Part shown: piece by piece, positions 1 through 8,321 of the stretch
How positions within the stretch are numbered: the stretch's first letter is position 1
Layout of the letters: every line of letters starts with the position of its first letter
Source: Planctomycetota bacterium
GTDB lineage: Bacteria > Planctomycetota > PLA2 > JAEUHO01
Length of the DNA stretch: 64,000 nucleotides
Reading direction: 5' to 3'
Assembly: GCA_029259775.1 (NCBI GenBank)
Contig: JAJDEN010000032.1
Location: forward strand, 33,294 to 97,293
Notes under the pieces: generated by a model
The model's database searches: none
The model's input: the letters and a program-made list of their open reading frames with translations, nothing else
Told to the model about the DNA's origin: nothing
Translations under genes and position numbers: made by a program

Positions 1-1
1 T

Positions 2-1099
2 CGCGTCTTCCGTTACCGCAACCCCTTCGCGATCGTGGCGCAGGCGTTCGAGGAGAACGGCCTGCTGTTCATCTTCGCGTTTGGCGTGCTAGGTACGGCA
101 ACGGCATTGGGCGGCGTGAGCTTCTACTTCGTCGAGTTCAAACTCAACCCTGGCATCGACTCGATGATCGACGGCTTCTGGTGGGCCCTCGTCACGATCA
201 CGACCGTTGGCTTCGGGGACATCACCCCAGTGACGCCGTTGGGTCGAATCATCGGGGCGGTCCTCATGGTGTCCGGGATGTTCACCCTCGCGCTGTTCGC
301 GGGGATCGTCGGGTCCAGTCTCGTGAGGGGTGTCCTGAGCATCCGCGAGGAGCAGTTTCGAATGAGCAACCACAGCAACCACGTCGTCGTTTGCGGCTAC
401 GACGAGAGCACGCGCCTGTTGGTGCTCGCGCTGGTACGCGAGCTCGCACTCGCAGACACCCGCGTGGTGTTCATGGACGATCACGAGCGACCAAGGGATC
501 TGCCGCCGGAGTTCCATTGGATCCGGGGAGATGCCACGAAGGAGAGTGAACTCGACAAGGTGCGCGTGACCCATGCCGACGCCGTGATCCTGTCCGGCGC
601 CCGGGACATGAGGCCACAAGACGCCGACGCCCGCACGATCCTCACGGCCTTCACCATCAGGTCGTACTTGAAGCGCCACAACAAGCAGATCCGGGAGCGC
701 CTGACTCCGCTCTACATCGTCGCAGAGATTCTCGACGCCGAGAACGTCGACCATGCCCGCACGGCGGGCGCGGACGAGGTGATCGAAACGCGGAAGATCG
801 GATACTCGATGATCGCCCGCGCGGTCCGGTACCACGGCACAGCTTCCGTGATGAGCCACTTCCTGATCGCGGGCGCCCACAACATGTATCTGGGGCAAAT
901 CCCCGACCCCCCGGCTGAGCCCTTGGCCTTTGGCGACCTGCTCGCACGAATGCAGCTCTCGAAACAGGGTGGCCTCGTGATCGGTGTACGGACAACGACC
1001 GGCGAGGAGGTCATCAATCCCTCGAAGAGCTACGTCATCGAACCCAGCACGCTCCTGATTTATCTGGCGGAAAAGCCACTGCTCGTGCCGCCCTCCTAG
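2..1099 (+). CDS. K+ channel with RCK (TrkA-N) domain, 5' end outside window
   Basis: Ion channel subunit of the inner membrane. The reading frame is open to the left edge, and coding-like sequence (RVFRYRNPFAI) precedes the first possible start, a GTG at 35, so the N-terminus is missing. Counting from that GTG: a transmembrane helix at about 11-33, a pore loop with the K+ selectivity filter TVGFGD at 57-62, a second helix at about 72-95, then a Rossmann-type RCK N domain (HVVVCGYDEST near 116-126, VVFMDDHE) and an RCK C-like domain to residue 354. RCK domains gate K+ flux in response to nucleotides or ions. The glycine-rich GxGxxG of the RCK fold is degenerate here. Whether upstream voltage-sensor helices exist cannot be seen. 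The family assignment is secure and the ligand unknown. Confidence 0.92.
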   Translation, partial: RVFRYRNPFAIVAQAFEENGLLFIFAFGVLGTATALGGVSFYFVEFKLNPGIDSMIDGFWWALVTITTVGFGDITPVTPLGRIIGAVLMVSGMFTLALFAGIVGSSLVRGVLSIREEQFRMSNHSNHVVVCGYDESTRLLVLALVRELALADTRVVFMDDHERPRDLPPEFHWIRGDATKESELDKVRVTHADAVILSGARDMRPQDADARTILTAFTIRSYLKRHNKQIRERLTPLYIVAEILDAENVDHARTAGADEVIETRKIGYSMIARAVRYHGTASVMSHFLIAGAHNMYLGQIPDPPAEPLAFGDLLARMQLSKQGGLVIGVRTTTGEEVINPSKSYVIEPSTLLIYLAEKPLLVPPS

Positions 1100-1595
1100 C
1101 AAGTGTCGCGGTAGGGAAAGACGCCGCGACGCCGCTACCCGCGTGACAGACCACGCGAGAGCATGGCGGATCCGCGATGCCCAGACGCCCCCGCCATGAC
1201 CCTCGGCCGTGCCGCCGGGGACCCGCTTCCTCGATTGCTTCTCGTCCATCTGTCTCCCTTTCTCCTGCCTCAAAGGCAGGCCCAGGGAGAGGACACAATC
1301 AACAGCCCTTTCAGCTCATAGGGGGGACAGACTTATGTCGAGGAGCACAATCCGGACAGCGAGCGCGGTAGCCGCTACCTGACGGCGGCGGTCGCCTTGG
1401 AGCCCGAAGTCGAGGAAGCCGAGGCGCATCGACAACGACGGGTTGTCCGCTGACCGGCAGTACGCGCAACTCGGCACGGTCGTCCCCAACCCCCAGTCTG
1501 GCGAAGGGCCTCGACACCGAATAGGCGGTGACGGCTGGGCTCACGCAGAAGTCCGAGGCGTTCTTCGAGGCGGTGGCGAGATCTACTCGTAGCGC
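1100..1595. other. Intergenic stretch with probable gene debris
   Basis: About 500 bases between two convergent genes. It holds an inverted repeat at 1254-1289 (listed separately) and the string GGGGGGACAGACTTAT at 1321-1336. From 1330 a short open stretch reads GQTYVEEHNPDSERGSRYLT and stops near 1450; another fragment (LTQKSEAFFEAVARSTRS) lies just before 1590. Neither is a complete gene. They look like remnants of a decayed coding sequence, but I could not name a family. Confidence 0.4.
1254..1289. terminator. Inverted repeat, possible bidirectional terminator
   Basis: A nested hairpin: CTCCCT (1254-1259) pairs with AGGGAG (1284-1289), and inside it CTGCCT (1265-1270) pairs with AGGCAG (1274-1279) around a three-base loop. 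It lies about 150 bases after the K+ channel stop and faces the convergent hydrolase gene. There is no U-tract, so a terminator role is only suggested by position; it could also be the end of a decayed mobile element. Confidence 0.4.
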
Positions 1596-2696
1596 TCAGC
1601 GACGCTCCCACTCCGCGCCGCCCCCACCTGCCGCGCCAGGGTCTGCCGACTGCAACCAAGCCAGCGCGGGCGCGTGCCCGCGCAGGTAGGCATCAAGGAA
1701 CGCGTAAGCAACGGCGGCGAGCCCCGCCTGGATGCGGGCGACGTCCGGGTTCGGTCGGTCCGCGGCCGCCATGTCGAACGTCCCGTGCTCCACACCCGCC
1801 CCTTGCTCGATCGTCGAGTACCAGAGGTACTTCTCCCCCGGCGGCAGGCGATCGAAGCCAAGCCGGCGAACAGGACCGTCGAGTCCGTTCTTGGACTTGT
1901 AATCTCCGTCTCCCGTAAGCATGAGCACGGGACCGCGAACGGAGTCCCAGCTCGACTCCGGCTCCTCGATGAAGTGACCGCTGAAGTCCGGGCCCTGGGG
2001 CGAAACGGCGATGAACGCCTTCGGACGAGCGTCCGGCCGGGCGAAGCGCGTCAAGGTGGCACTCAGCCTGCGCACGCTGCCGGCGAGTTGCAAGGGTCCC
2101 GAGGAGCCCGCGGACCAACCGCACACACCCACGTTCTCTTGGTCGATCGTCGCGCCGCGTGTGTCGAACAGATGGGTCGCGATGGCGGGCAGGTGCGTGA
2201 GTACCGCGATCGCATCCGAGGCTCGGCAAACACCTGTGGAAGTGAACGGGTTGGGATCATCGGGATCGCCACCGGTGATCGTCGCATCGTCGCACTCCCC
2301 CATCGGCACGCCGACGTCCCTGCAGATCATGTCGAGTTGTGCGGCCGTAGGCGCGACGTGCGCAACGTGGATGACGGCGTAGCCGGCGCGTGCCAATACA
2401 CGGCTCCACGCTCTCGACGCGCGATGGTTCGAGTTCGAGTACCCACCACCGTGAGACCAAATCACGACAGGCAGCGGTTCGGGCGCGTCGGTCGAGAAGC
2501 GAATGAGGGCGGGCAACTGGCGCCCGACGATCGAGGGCACGAGGAACTCCGGGGATTCGGCGATCGACGTATCGTCCAGAAGGACGACCGGCGCATACAG
2601 GATCGGTCCGGGCACCTGGCCAGCACCGCTACCGCACGCTGGCAGCGCGACGAGAACCAGGGTCCAAGCCAGCGCACGTAGTCGTCGAAACCGCAT
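1596..2696 (-). CDS. Alpha/beta hydrolase lipoprotein (PAF-acetylhydrolase/dienelactone hydrolase-like)
   Basis: Predicted surface or periplasmic esterase of 366 residues. The start chosen is the ATG at 2696, which gives a lipoprotein signal with lipobox ALPAC (Cys21); the longer open frame upstream has no signal and no support. Catalytic features of the fold are present: oxyanion segment SHGGG at 81-85, nucleophile elbow GWSAGS with Ser195, a candidate acid in GDGD at 262-265 and His304 in VEHGTF. The arrangement resembles platelet-activating-factor acetylhydrolase-like and dienelactone hydrolase-like enzymes; the substrate cannot be read. It stands alone, convergent with the K+ channel gene and about 310 bases downstream of the propeller gene on the same strand. 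Confidence 0.8.
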   Translation of the reverse strand: MRFRRLRALAWTLVLVALPACGSGAGQVPGPILYAPVVLLDDTSIAESPEFLVPSIVGRQLPALIRFSTDAPEPLPVVIWSHGGGYSNSNHRASRAWSRVLARAGYAVIHVAHVAPTAAQLDMICRDVGVPMGECDDATITGGDPDDPNPFTSTGVCRASDAIAVLTHLPAIATHLFDTRGATIDQENVGVCGWSAGSSGPLQLAGSVRRLSATLTRFARPDARPKAFIAVSPQGPDFSGHFIEEPESSWDSVRGPVLMLTGDGDYKSKNGLDGPVRRLGFDRLPPGEKYLWYSTIEQGAGVEHGTFDMAAADRPNPDVARIQAGLAAVAYAFLDAYLRGHAPALAWLQSADPGAAGGGGAEWERR

Positions 2697-3004
2697 CACG
2701 AGTCTCCAGCGCCGGAGGCGCCCCGCCGTGACGATTGCATCCACGTCGGCTGGGGACTGTCGTACCGTCGTGCCGAATCGGGTGCAAGTGCACCAAGATT
2801 TTGACCGATCCGGACCAGCTGATCGGCCTCCTGGCTCGTCGAGGATCGTCGTGCCCGCGAGACGAGCACGGATGCGCGGACGCGGGCGGCGAAACCTACT
2901 CGTGGCACGGGCATTGCCATGCGCAGCAAGCGCATGAAGATCCATCACGCGCCGTTCCCTTCTCCAGGAAGCTCACGCCTGCGCGAAGGAGCCACGCGCA
3001 GCCG
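2697..3004. other. Intergenic region, nothing recognised
   Basis: 308 bases between the hydrolase start and the end of the beta-propeller gene. An open frame runs through it on the minus strand, but its translation is arginine-rich and without family features. It presumably carries the promoter of the hydrolase gene; I could not pick out a convincing -35/-10 pair. Confidence 0.4.
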
Positions 3005-5185
3005 TTACTCGGTGGCGATCTCGAGGATCAATCCGTTGGCCAGCCCCAGATAGCAACGCGCCGTGGCTTCCGAGCCACCGAAGGCGGTGGACTGCGCCAG
3101 CTGGCCGTGAGGGAGCCGCGCCTGCACCAGGCTTCCGACCTGCTCGCGCACCAGGCTGATGTGCGCACCGTCGGCGCCGAGCAGGAGGCCGCCCCCGATG
3201 CCTGCGAAGCCCTTCCGCGCAGCGGCCTTGCCGGTCGCCGCGAGCGTGGACCAGTTCGGGGCGCTCAGGAACGCCAGGCCCCGACGCTCGTAGGTCTCGC
3301 CGAGCACCATCACGTTGCCGCCCTGCAGCGGCGTGAATCGACCGCCGATGTAGCCGTGGGGCACCTGGCTCGCTACAGACCAATCGGTCGCGTCGTAGAG
3401 CGTCGCCTGCCTGGTGTTTCCGAGGTCGGGTATGTACTGCTGCGGGGCAACAAGGATTAGGCTGCCGCCGGGCCAAGGCAGCAAGGTCGTGAACGGGATC
3501 GGCAGCGGATCCGTTGCCGCTGTCACCTGATCGGCCACGAGCGTCTGCTGCACGGCGCCGTTCATGTCGCATACGAACAGGCCGCCCGCCTCCGAGCTGA
3601 CGAGCATCTCCGCCGCCGAAATGTCGATCGCGGAGCGAACCGCAACAGGCTGCGCGCCATTCATGACCTGCACGGTGGCTTGAATCGTCGCCCCGGGCAA
3701 CGCGATCCGCAGCAAGGCCCCGAGATCATTTCGCGCGAGCAGCGTCTGCTCACCCGGTCCAAACGTGATGCGTGCGGCGCTCGGCGGACACACGCCGAGT
3801 CCGACGGGAACCGCGGCTACCATGCGCGTCTCGGTGTCCGCTCCGCGGAGGAACGCGGCCGGTCGGCCCGCGAGGTCCCAGGCCATCACGTGTCCGTCGC
3901 GATCACGCGAAGCCAGGAAGCGTCCACTCGGGGAAACGGCCAGCTCGACGACGCTGGTGGCATGTCCTGTCAGCTCCGCCGTCACCAGCAGCGTGGCGCC
4001 ATTCGCAGTCCCCAAGGCTTGCGCCTTCGGCACAATGGCAGCAGCAGACGGGATCGCGTTGGCCGCGAACTCCATGACGGCTGCGGAGCCATCCTGATGC
4101 CCCACCACGAACCGGTTCATCGTAGGCATGGAGGAGAACGAACGTGGTGTCAGGGGGTTCGTATGCAGCGGGTCTTTCGAGTACGCCACCACGCGTCGAT
4201 CCGCCAGGCGTAGGACCCCCACAGCACGCGCACTGCAGAAGGCGGCGTGGGCCTGCCCGCCCGAGGTGATCTCCCCCGTGCCTGCCCACAGCTCGAATCC
4301 CATCGCGATCTCGGTGCCGGCCGCGTCGTAGAGGTGCCCGACGCCATGGTCAACACCCGCCACCGTATTGCCCGTCCCGACGGTATCGAACGCGGTGGCG
4401 GAGCCAGGAGGTCCCGCATACCGGATCAGACGCGCGCCCGTGGCCGTGTCCCACCTTGTGAGGCCACCATTGGGAGGCCCCCCACCAAGAACGACTTCCC
4501 CGTCGTCCGCGGGATCGTAGTCCGCCAGGGCCGTCAACAAGGAGTCACCGCCCGGCGCATAGCGAGCCAGGTGTACGACATGCGCGTCATCCGCCGGGCG
4601 ATACGTGCGTACGAGCGTCAGCGCGGGAAACACGTACTCCTCGATCGCACCCCGGTCGGTTCCGATCGCCAGGCGGTCGCCGGCGGGATGCAGACCGAGA
4701 CATACCACGGCCCCGGGGAACTCCGTCGCCCCACTGAGGGCTCCATCCAAGACGGCGATTCGTACCAACGTGCCGTAGCCATTGATCGCGATCAGTTCCA
4801 CGTTCCCGGGCAAGAAGGCGAGGCCCAGGACGCGCTGGCCCAGCCCGTTCGCGAAGCCCTCGCTGGGGGTCCCTACATGCCGGTTGCCGGGCACGGGCAG
4901 GGTCGCAACGAAGCGACGGATGCCGGTGGCGGCCTCGAACAGCGAGACATGCCCCGCCGCGTCTCCCACGGCGACGAGCGCGCCGTCCGAGGAGAGGGCC
5001 GTGCGCTCAGCGGCCTGTCCGAACTCTGCTGCGACCAGGTTGCGCAATCGCGTCAGGGTGCCAAACGGGCCTGCGGCAAGCGTGAAGGGTCCGGCGCCCT
5101 CTGAGGGTGCACCCCCCGGCGCCCCGCCACAGGTGGTGAGGGAGAGCGCGGCGAGCATGAGCAGGGCGATGCGCCCGCGCGTCAT
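3005..5185 (-). CDS. WD40-like beta-propeller lipoprotein
   Basis: Exported lipoprotein of 726 residues made largely of beta-propeller blades. The ATG at 5185 gives a signal peptide with lipobox LTTC (Cys19); upstream codons in the same frame belong to the preceding gene's sequence in another frame. WD-type segments recur, for example VAVGDAAGHVSLFEAATG, LASRDRDGHVMAWDLAG and GLTRWDTATGARL, usually ending in W/F-D. Two separate propellers may be present, the first up to about residue 380. No enzyme motif is seen, so a scaffold or ligand-binding role is inferred. Its start overlaps the stop of the DUF900 gene upstream (ATGA), so the two are translationally coupled and probably act together. 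Confidence 0.75.
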   Translation of the reverse strand: MTRGRIALLMLAALSLTTCGGAPGGAPSEGAGPFTLAAGPFGTLTRLRNLVAAEFGQAAERTALSSDGALVAVGDAAGHVSLFEAATGIRRFVATLPVPGNRHVGTPSEGFANGLGQRVLGLAFLPGNVELIAINGYGTLVRIAVLDGALSGATEFPGAVVCLGLHPAGDRLAIGTDRGAIEEYVFPALTLVRTYRPADDAHVVHLARYAPGGDSLLTALADYDPADDGEVVLGGGPPNGGLTRWDTATGARLIRYAGPPGSATAFDTVGTGNTVAGVDHGVGHLYDAAGTEIAMGFELWAGTGEITSGGQAHAAFCSARAVGVLRLADRRVVAYSKDPLHTNPLTPRSFSSMPTMNRFVVGHQDGSAAVMEFAANAIPSAAAIVPKAQALGTANGATLLVTAELTGHATSVVELAVSPSGRFLASRDRDGHVMAWDLAGRPAAFLRGADTETRMVAAVPVGLGVCPPSAARITFGPGEQTLLARNDLGALLRIALPGATIQATVQVMNGAQPVAVRSAIDISAAEMLVSSEAGGLFVCDMNGAVQQTLVADQVTAATDPLPIPFTTLLPWPGGSLILVAPQQYIPDLGNTRQATLYDATDWSVASQVPHGYIGGRFTPLQGGNVMVLGETYERRGLAFLSAPNWSTLAATGKAAARKGFAGIGGGLLLGADGAHISLVREQVGSLVQARLPHGQLAQSTAFGGSEATARCYLGLANGLILEIATE

Positions 5186-6063
5186 AGCCGGAATCTCCGG
5201 ATCAAGCAGCGCATCAGCGTCATGCTCCAGATGTAGCCCGAGTGATCGTCCTCGGCGTCCGTGCCCGTCGCGTCCGGATTGCGACTCTTGCCGTTCGGCC
5301 CCGCGCCCGCCTTGAGCTTGGGCTCCGCGTCGCACTGTGCGGCACTGACGCGCAAACACCTCGCGCCATGCTCGCTGCCGCCCGAACCGAGCGCGCTGTC
5401 ACCCTCTTCGATGCCGTACGTCCCGCCGAGGATGTCGTCGTCGTCGTTGTACCAAACCTTCAGTCGACCGGCGCGGACCGAGACGGTGGAAGAGCCGAAC
5501 TCCTCGTCGGCCTCGAGCACCTCGTTGTCGACCGCCGGCGCGAGCATCTGGACCGTGTCGGCGCAGCCCCCGCACTTCATGGCCTGCAGTGCAACGCGTG
5601 CACCCAAGCTGTGCGTAATGATGTTCACGCGGATGCCCGGACACGACCTCTTGATGTCATTCGTGAGCTGCGCGAGGACCTTGCCATTCAGGTTGGCACT
5701 CTCGCGGGCAATGTCGAACTTGGTGACGCCGGGGTCACTGTCCCAAGAGAAGCCGTACACAGGACCGGCGAAGCCGCCGGCTCGGAGAATCGACTCCGCT
5801 TGGTTGAAGTTCGACGTCGCGCCCTCGGCGTCATTCTGGAAGCCGTGGATGTAGATCACGATCGACGTGGGGCAGTTGGGGGGCATGAGAGAAGCGGGGA
5901 GCGCCAGCGTCGGTTGGGCGGTATCCCACTTCGCGTCATCCCATGTGAACCACCCGCTGATGAACCTGACCTGTCCACGTGTGCTGAACTCCTCGACGGC
6001 GAACGCATCGGCGGGGAACAGGCAGCACAAGGCGACAGATAGCAAGACCGCGCGGATCAGCAT
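5182..6063 (-). CDS. Exported alpha/beta hydrolase, DUF900 type
   Basis: Serine hydrolase of 293 residues with a signal peptide (residues 1-22, cleavage after AFA). The ATG at 6063 was chosen because it starts the signal; the open frame continues far upstream as non-coding sequence. Family landmarks: YIHGFQNDAEGA at 71-82 and nucleophile elbow THSLGARV with Ser152, as in DUF900 'esterase/lipase superfamily' proteins. An acidic run DDDDI lies near 204-209. Several cysteines in the second half could form disulfides in the periplasm. It is the first gene of a two-gene unit with the propeller lipoprotein, overlapping it by 4 bases. Substrate unknown. Confidence 0.8.
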   Translation of the reverse strand: MLIRAVLLSVALCCLFPADAFAVEEFSTRGQVRFISGWFTWDDAKWDTAQPTLALPASLMPPNCPTSIVIYIHGFQNDAEGATSNFNQAESILRAGGFAGPVYGFSWDSDPGVTKFDIARESANLNGKVLAQLTNDIKRSCPGIRVNIITHSLGARVALQAMKCGGCADTVQMLAPAVDNEVLEADEEFGSSTVSVRAGRLKVWYNDDDDILGGTYGIEEGDSALGSGGSEHGARCLRVSAAQCDAEPKLKAGAGPNGKSRNPDATGTDAEDDHSGYIWSMTLMRCLIRRFRL

Positions 6064-6182
6064 GAGAGGCTCCCCGTGCCGTGAGGGGCAGGAACCGTGA
6101 CCACGGCGTCCGCGATGATGCCAGAAACGAGAGTGGCTCGCAACGCGCCCGACGGTCCATGGCTCAGGACCACGCCGGCAGA

Positions 6183-7076
6183 TCACATTCGCGCGAGATG
6201 ACGAATCTGCGCCAGCAACGCGGCCTCTGCATCCAGCGGCCCACCGAGCAGGGCTTCGATCCGCCCGGTGCGAAAGCGCGGTACCGGTCCCCGCCCGGCG
6301 CGCGGGAGGACACGTACCTCGCTTGACGAGTTCAGAGACGCCACCACCGTCCGCGCCACGCGCTCCCACGTGACCACGTCCCGATCGACGGCGAGGTAGG
6401 TCGGATGGGGATTCTCCGTCTCCGTGAGCAGGCGGATGGCTCCTGCCACCGCGGCAACGTCGGCGAGCTGGCGTCCCTCCCCGCGCACGGTCTCGATGGG
6501 ACGCCCCTCTCCCGCCGCGGCCATCATCTGTGTGATGCGGCCTGGTACGCGAAGGGAGCCCGCGGCGAACGCCGGCGGACCAACGAGGGGGCCGGGACGA
6601 ACAACGACACCCGTCATCTGCCCCCGCGCGCACGCGGCGCGGAGGAACAGCTCCCCCGCGGCCTTGGTGGCGCCGTAGACATCGGCCGTGGTGAGGCGGT
6701 CTTCCTCGCGCATCTCGCCGGCGAACGGCCGGTGCACGGCCGTCGAAGAGATCTAGATACATCTCGTCAGTCCGGCGCGGACGGCGGCCTCGAAGAGCCT
6801 CACCGCGACGGCGGTGTCCCGCAGTTGGAGCTCCGAACCGGGGTCGCCCCAGATCAGCGCGGCATGGATGCACACCTCGTGTCCCGGCAGCACCTCGGCG
6901 ACGCGCGCGTCATGTTCCAGATCCATCTCGACGACCGTCAGCGCCGGATCTCCTGCGAACGGGCCCAGCTTCCCAGACGACCGAACGACGGCGGTCACGC
7001 GGTGCCCGTGCTCCAGCAGCTCGCGCACGACATGGAGGCCTAGGTACCCCCCAGCGCCGGTCAGGAGAGTTCGCAT
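6183..7076 (-). pseudogene. NAD(P)-dependent epimerase/dehydratase (extended SDR) interrupted by an in-frame TAG
   Basis: An extended SDR of about 297 codons, broken only by a TAG at 6753-6755 (codon 108). The part before it has the Rossmann start LLTGAGGYLG (residues 4-13) and DLEHDARV. The part after it continues in the same frame with ISSTAVHRPF, the catalytic YGATK (Tyr-x3-Lys) and a normal C-terminus. In relatives the interrupted position is usually an aromatic residue (F/Y-V-Y-x-SS), so one base change from a tyrosine codon would explain the stop. It is either a young pseudogene, a sequencing error, or a read-through gene. The start is the ATG at 7076; no strong ribosome site is seen. 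The surrounding genes are also damaged, which favours decay. Confidence 0.8.
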
Positions 7077-7290
7077 TGGCCTGGCGCCCCGGGTTGCGCG
7101 GATCGCATGCTCACAACAGGGATCGGGGAACGGGGGAGAACCGTTCCCGCACCCGGGGCAACGTAGCCGGGGGCACGATGCGCGGCAAGTCCACGAGCAC
7201 AACAGCAGGGAGCGCTCGAGGTCGGCCTACGCCAGAAGAGCGGCGACGTCCCGGACGCGCGTGGTGAGAGCTACGCGTCGACCTGGCGAA

Positions 7291-7464
7291 TCACGGCGCC
7301 GGGGTCTTCTTCTCGCGGTGCCTGCTGCCGCGATTCTTGTAGCGGGCGCTCCCGGCGTGCCCGGCGCCCTTGCCGAGCCCGGAGGCCGAGGTCTGCTGGT
7401 GCGTGCACGCTGCGATGAAGCAGACGAGGCCAACCAAGACAACAGCGACAACGATCCATATCAT
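7291..7464 (-). CDS. Small membrane peptide, hypothetical
   Basis: A 57-residue open frame starting at ATG 7464. Residues 1-20 form one hydrophobic helix (IWIVVAVVLVGLVCFIAAC), followed by a basic, polar tail rich in Lys, Arg and Gly. The cysteine after the helix could be a lipobox. It is too short for a family call; the strong hydrophobic start followed by a charged tail is the only reason to believe it is a gene. It sits among gene remnants and may itself not be functional. Confidence 0.4.
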   Translation of the reverse strand: MIWIVVAVVLVGLVCFIAACTHQQTSASGLGKGAGHAGSARYKNRGSRHREKKTPAP

Positions 7465-7680
7465 CGGGGCAGCGTACTCCCGCCGACGTCCACCCGCGCA
7501 ACTGTCTGGGAAATCGGGGGTGCCGTGGGCTGGGCGCCGGTTCGCGGGGCGCGTGGGCTGAATCCCGCGCAAGCCTTGCGGTGGGGACCGGCGGAGTCAG
7601 GTGCGAACTTCGCCACCTCGTGGCGCTCAACGGCGTTGCGCCCCCGGCAGTCGAGGAACGCGAGCACCAAGCGCAGCGCC

Positions 7681-8259
7681 TCAGGGCCGACCCCAGAGCA
7701 CCCAGGCGGCCCAGTAGTACGGGTGCGCCCACTTCGTCTGGGAGGCCACATGGGCCTGGGCCTGGTGCAGCGCTTCGGCCGCCGAGACACCGTCGCCGGC
7801 AGGCGGATTCCAGAGCTCGTAGAACCGGCGCATCAGGGCGCTTGTCGCTTCATCATCGACCTTCCAAAGCGAACAGATCACGCGCGGGGTACCGGCGTAC
7901 ATGAACGCTCGGGTCAAGCCCACGAGGCCCTCACCCGAGACGATGCGTCCTCGCCCCGTCTCACACGCCGAGAGCGTGACGAGATTCGCCGGGATGTGGC
8001 TCCGCATGACTTCCGCCGCGGTGAAGAACCCGTCGCTTTGCTTCGCGAGGGAGAGCGCCAGGGAGGAGAGAATCGGATCGGCATCGTTGACGAAGCCATG
8101 GCAGGCGAGATGGACGGCGTTCCACGTCACGCCCTTGCGTACCGCCTCGGCCAAGGCGAATTCATTGGCGTCGGAGCCGAGCAACACGGTGTCACCGATG
8201 GCCTCAGGCTTCCCCGCGCGCGGCGGGAAGTGGCGAGATGCGCAAGTCGTTCTTGCCAC
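7681..8259 (-). pseudogene. CHAT-domain (caspase-like) protease, N-terminally truncated
   Basis: C-terminal part of a CHAT domain, a clan CD cysteine peptidase fold related to caspases and separase. Both catalytic residues are present: His54 in HLACHGF and Cys99 in LSACETGRG, followed by the usual GLTRAFMYAGTP, SLWKVDD, and the family ending HPYYWAAWVLWG. Intact CHAT proteins have another 100 or more residues of the domain, normally preceded by TPR or other sensor repeats; none of that is here. The frame stays open for only about 60 bases upstream before the M6 gene's end, and the GTG at 8259 lacks a ribosome site. The simplest reading is a 3' remnant. Expression as a mini-protease cannot be excluded. 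Confidence 0.65.
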
Positions 8260-8321
8260 TGGACCTAGCCGGCTGGCTGGGCCCGCTCGATGCGAGGCCC
8301 AGCCAGAGCAGCCCTCGTCAT

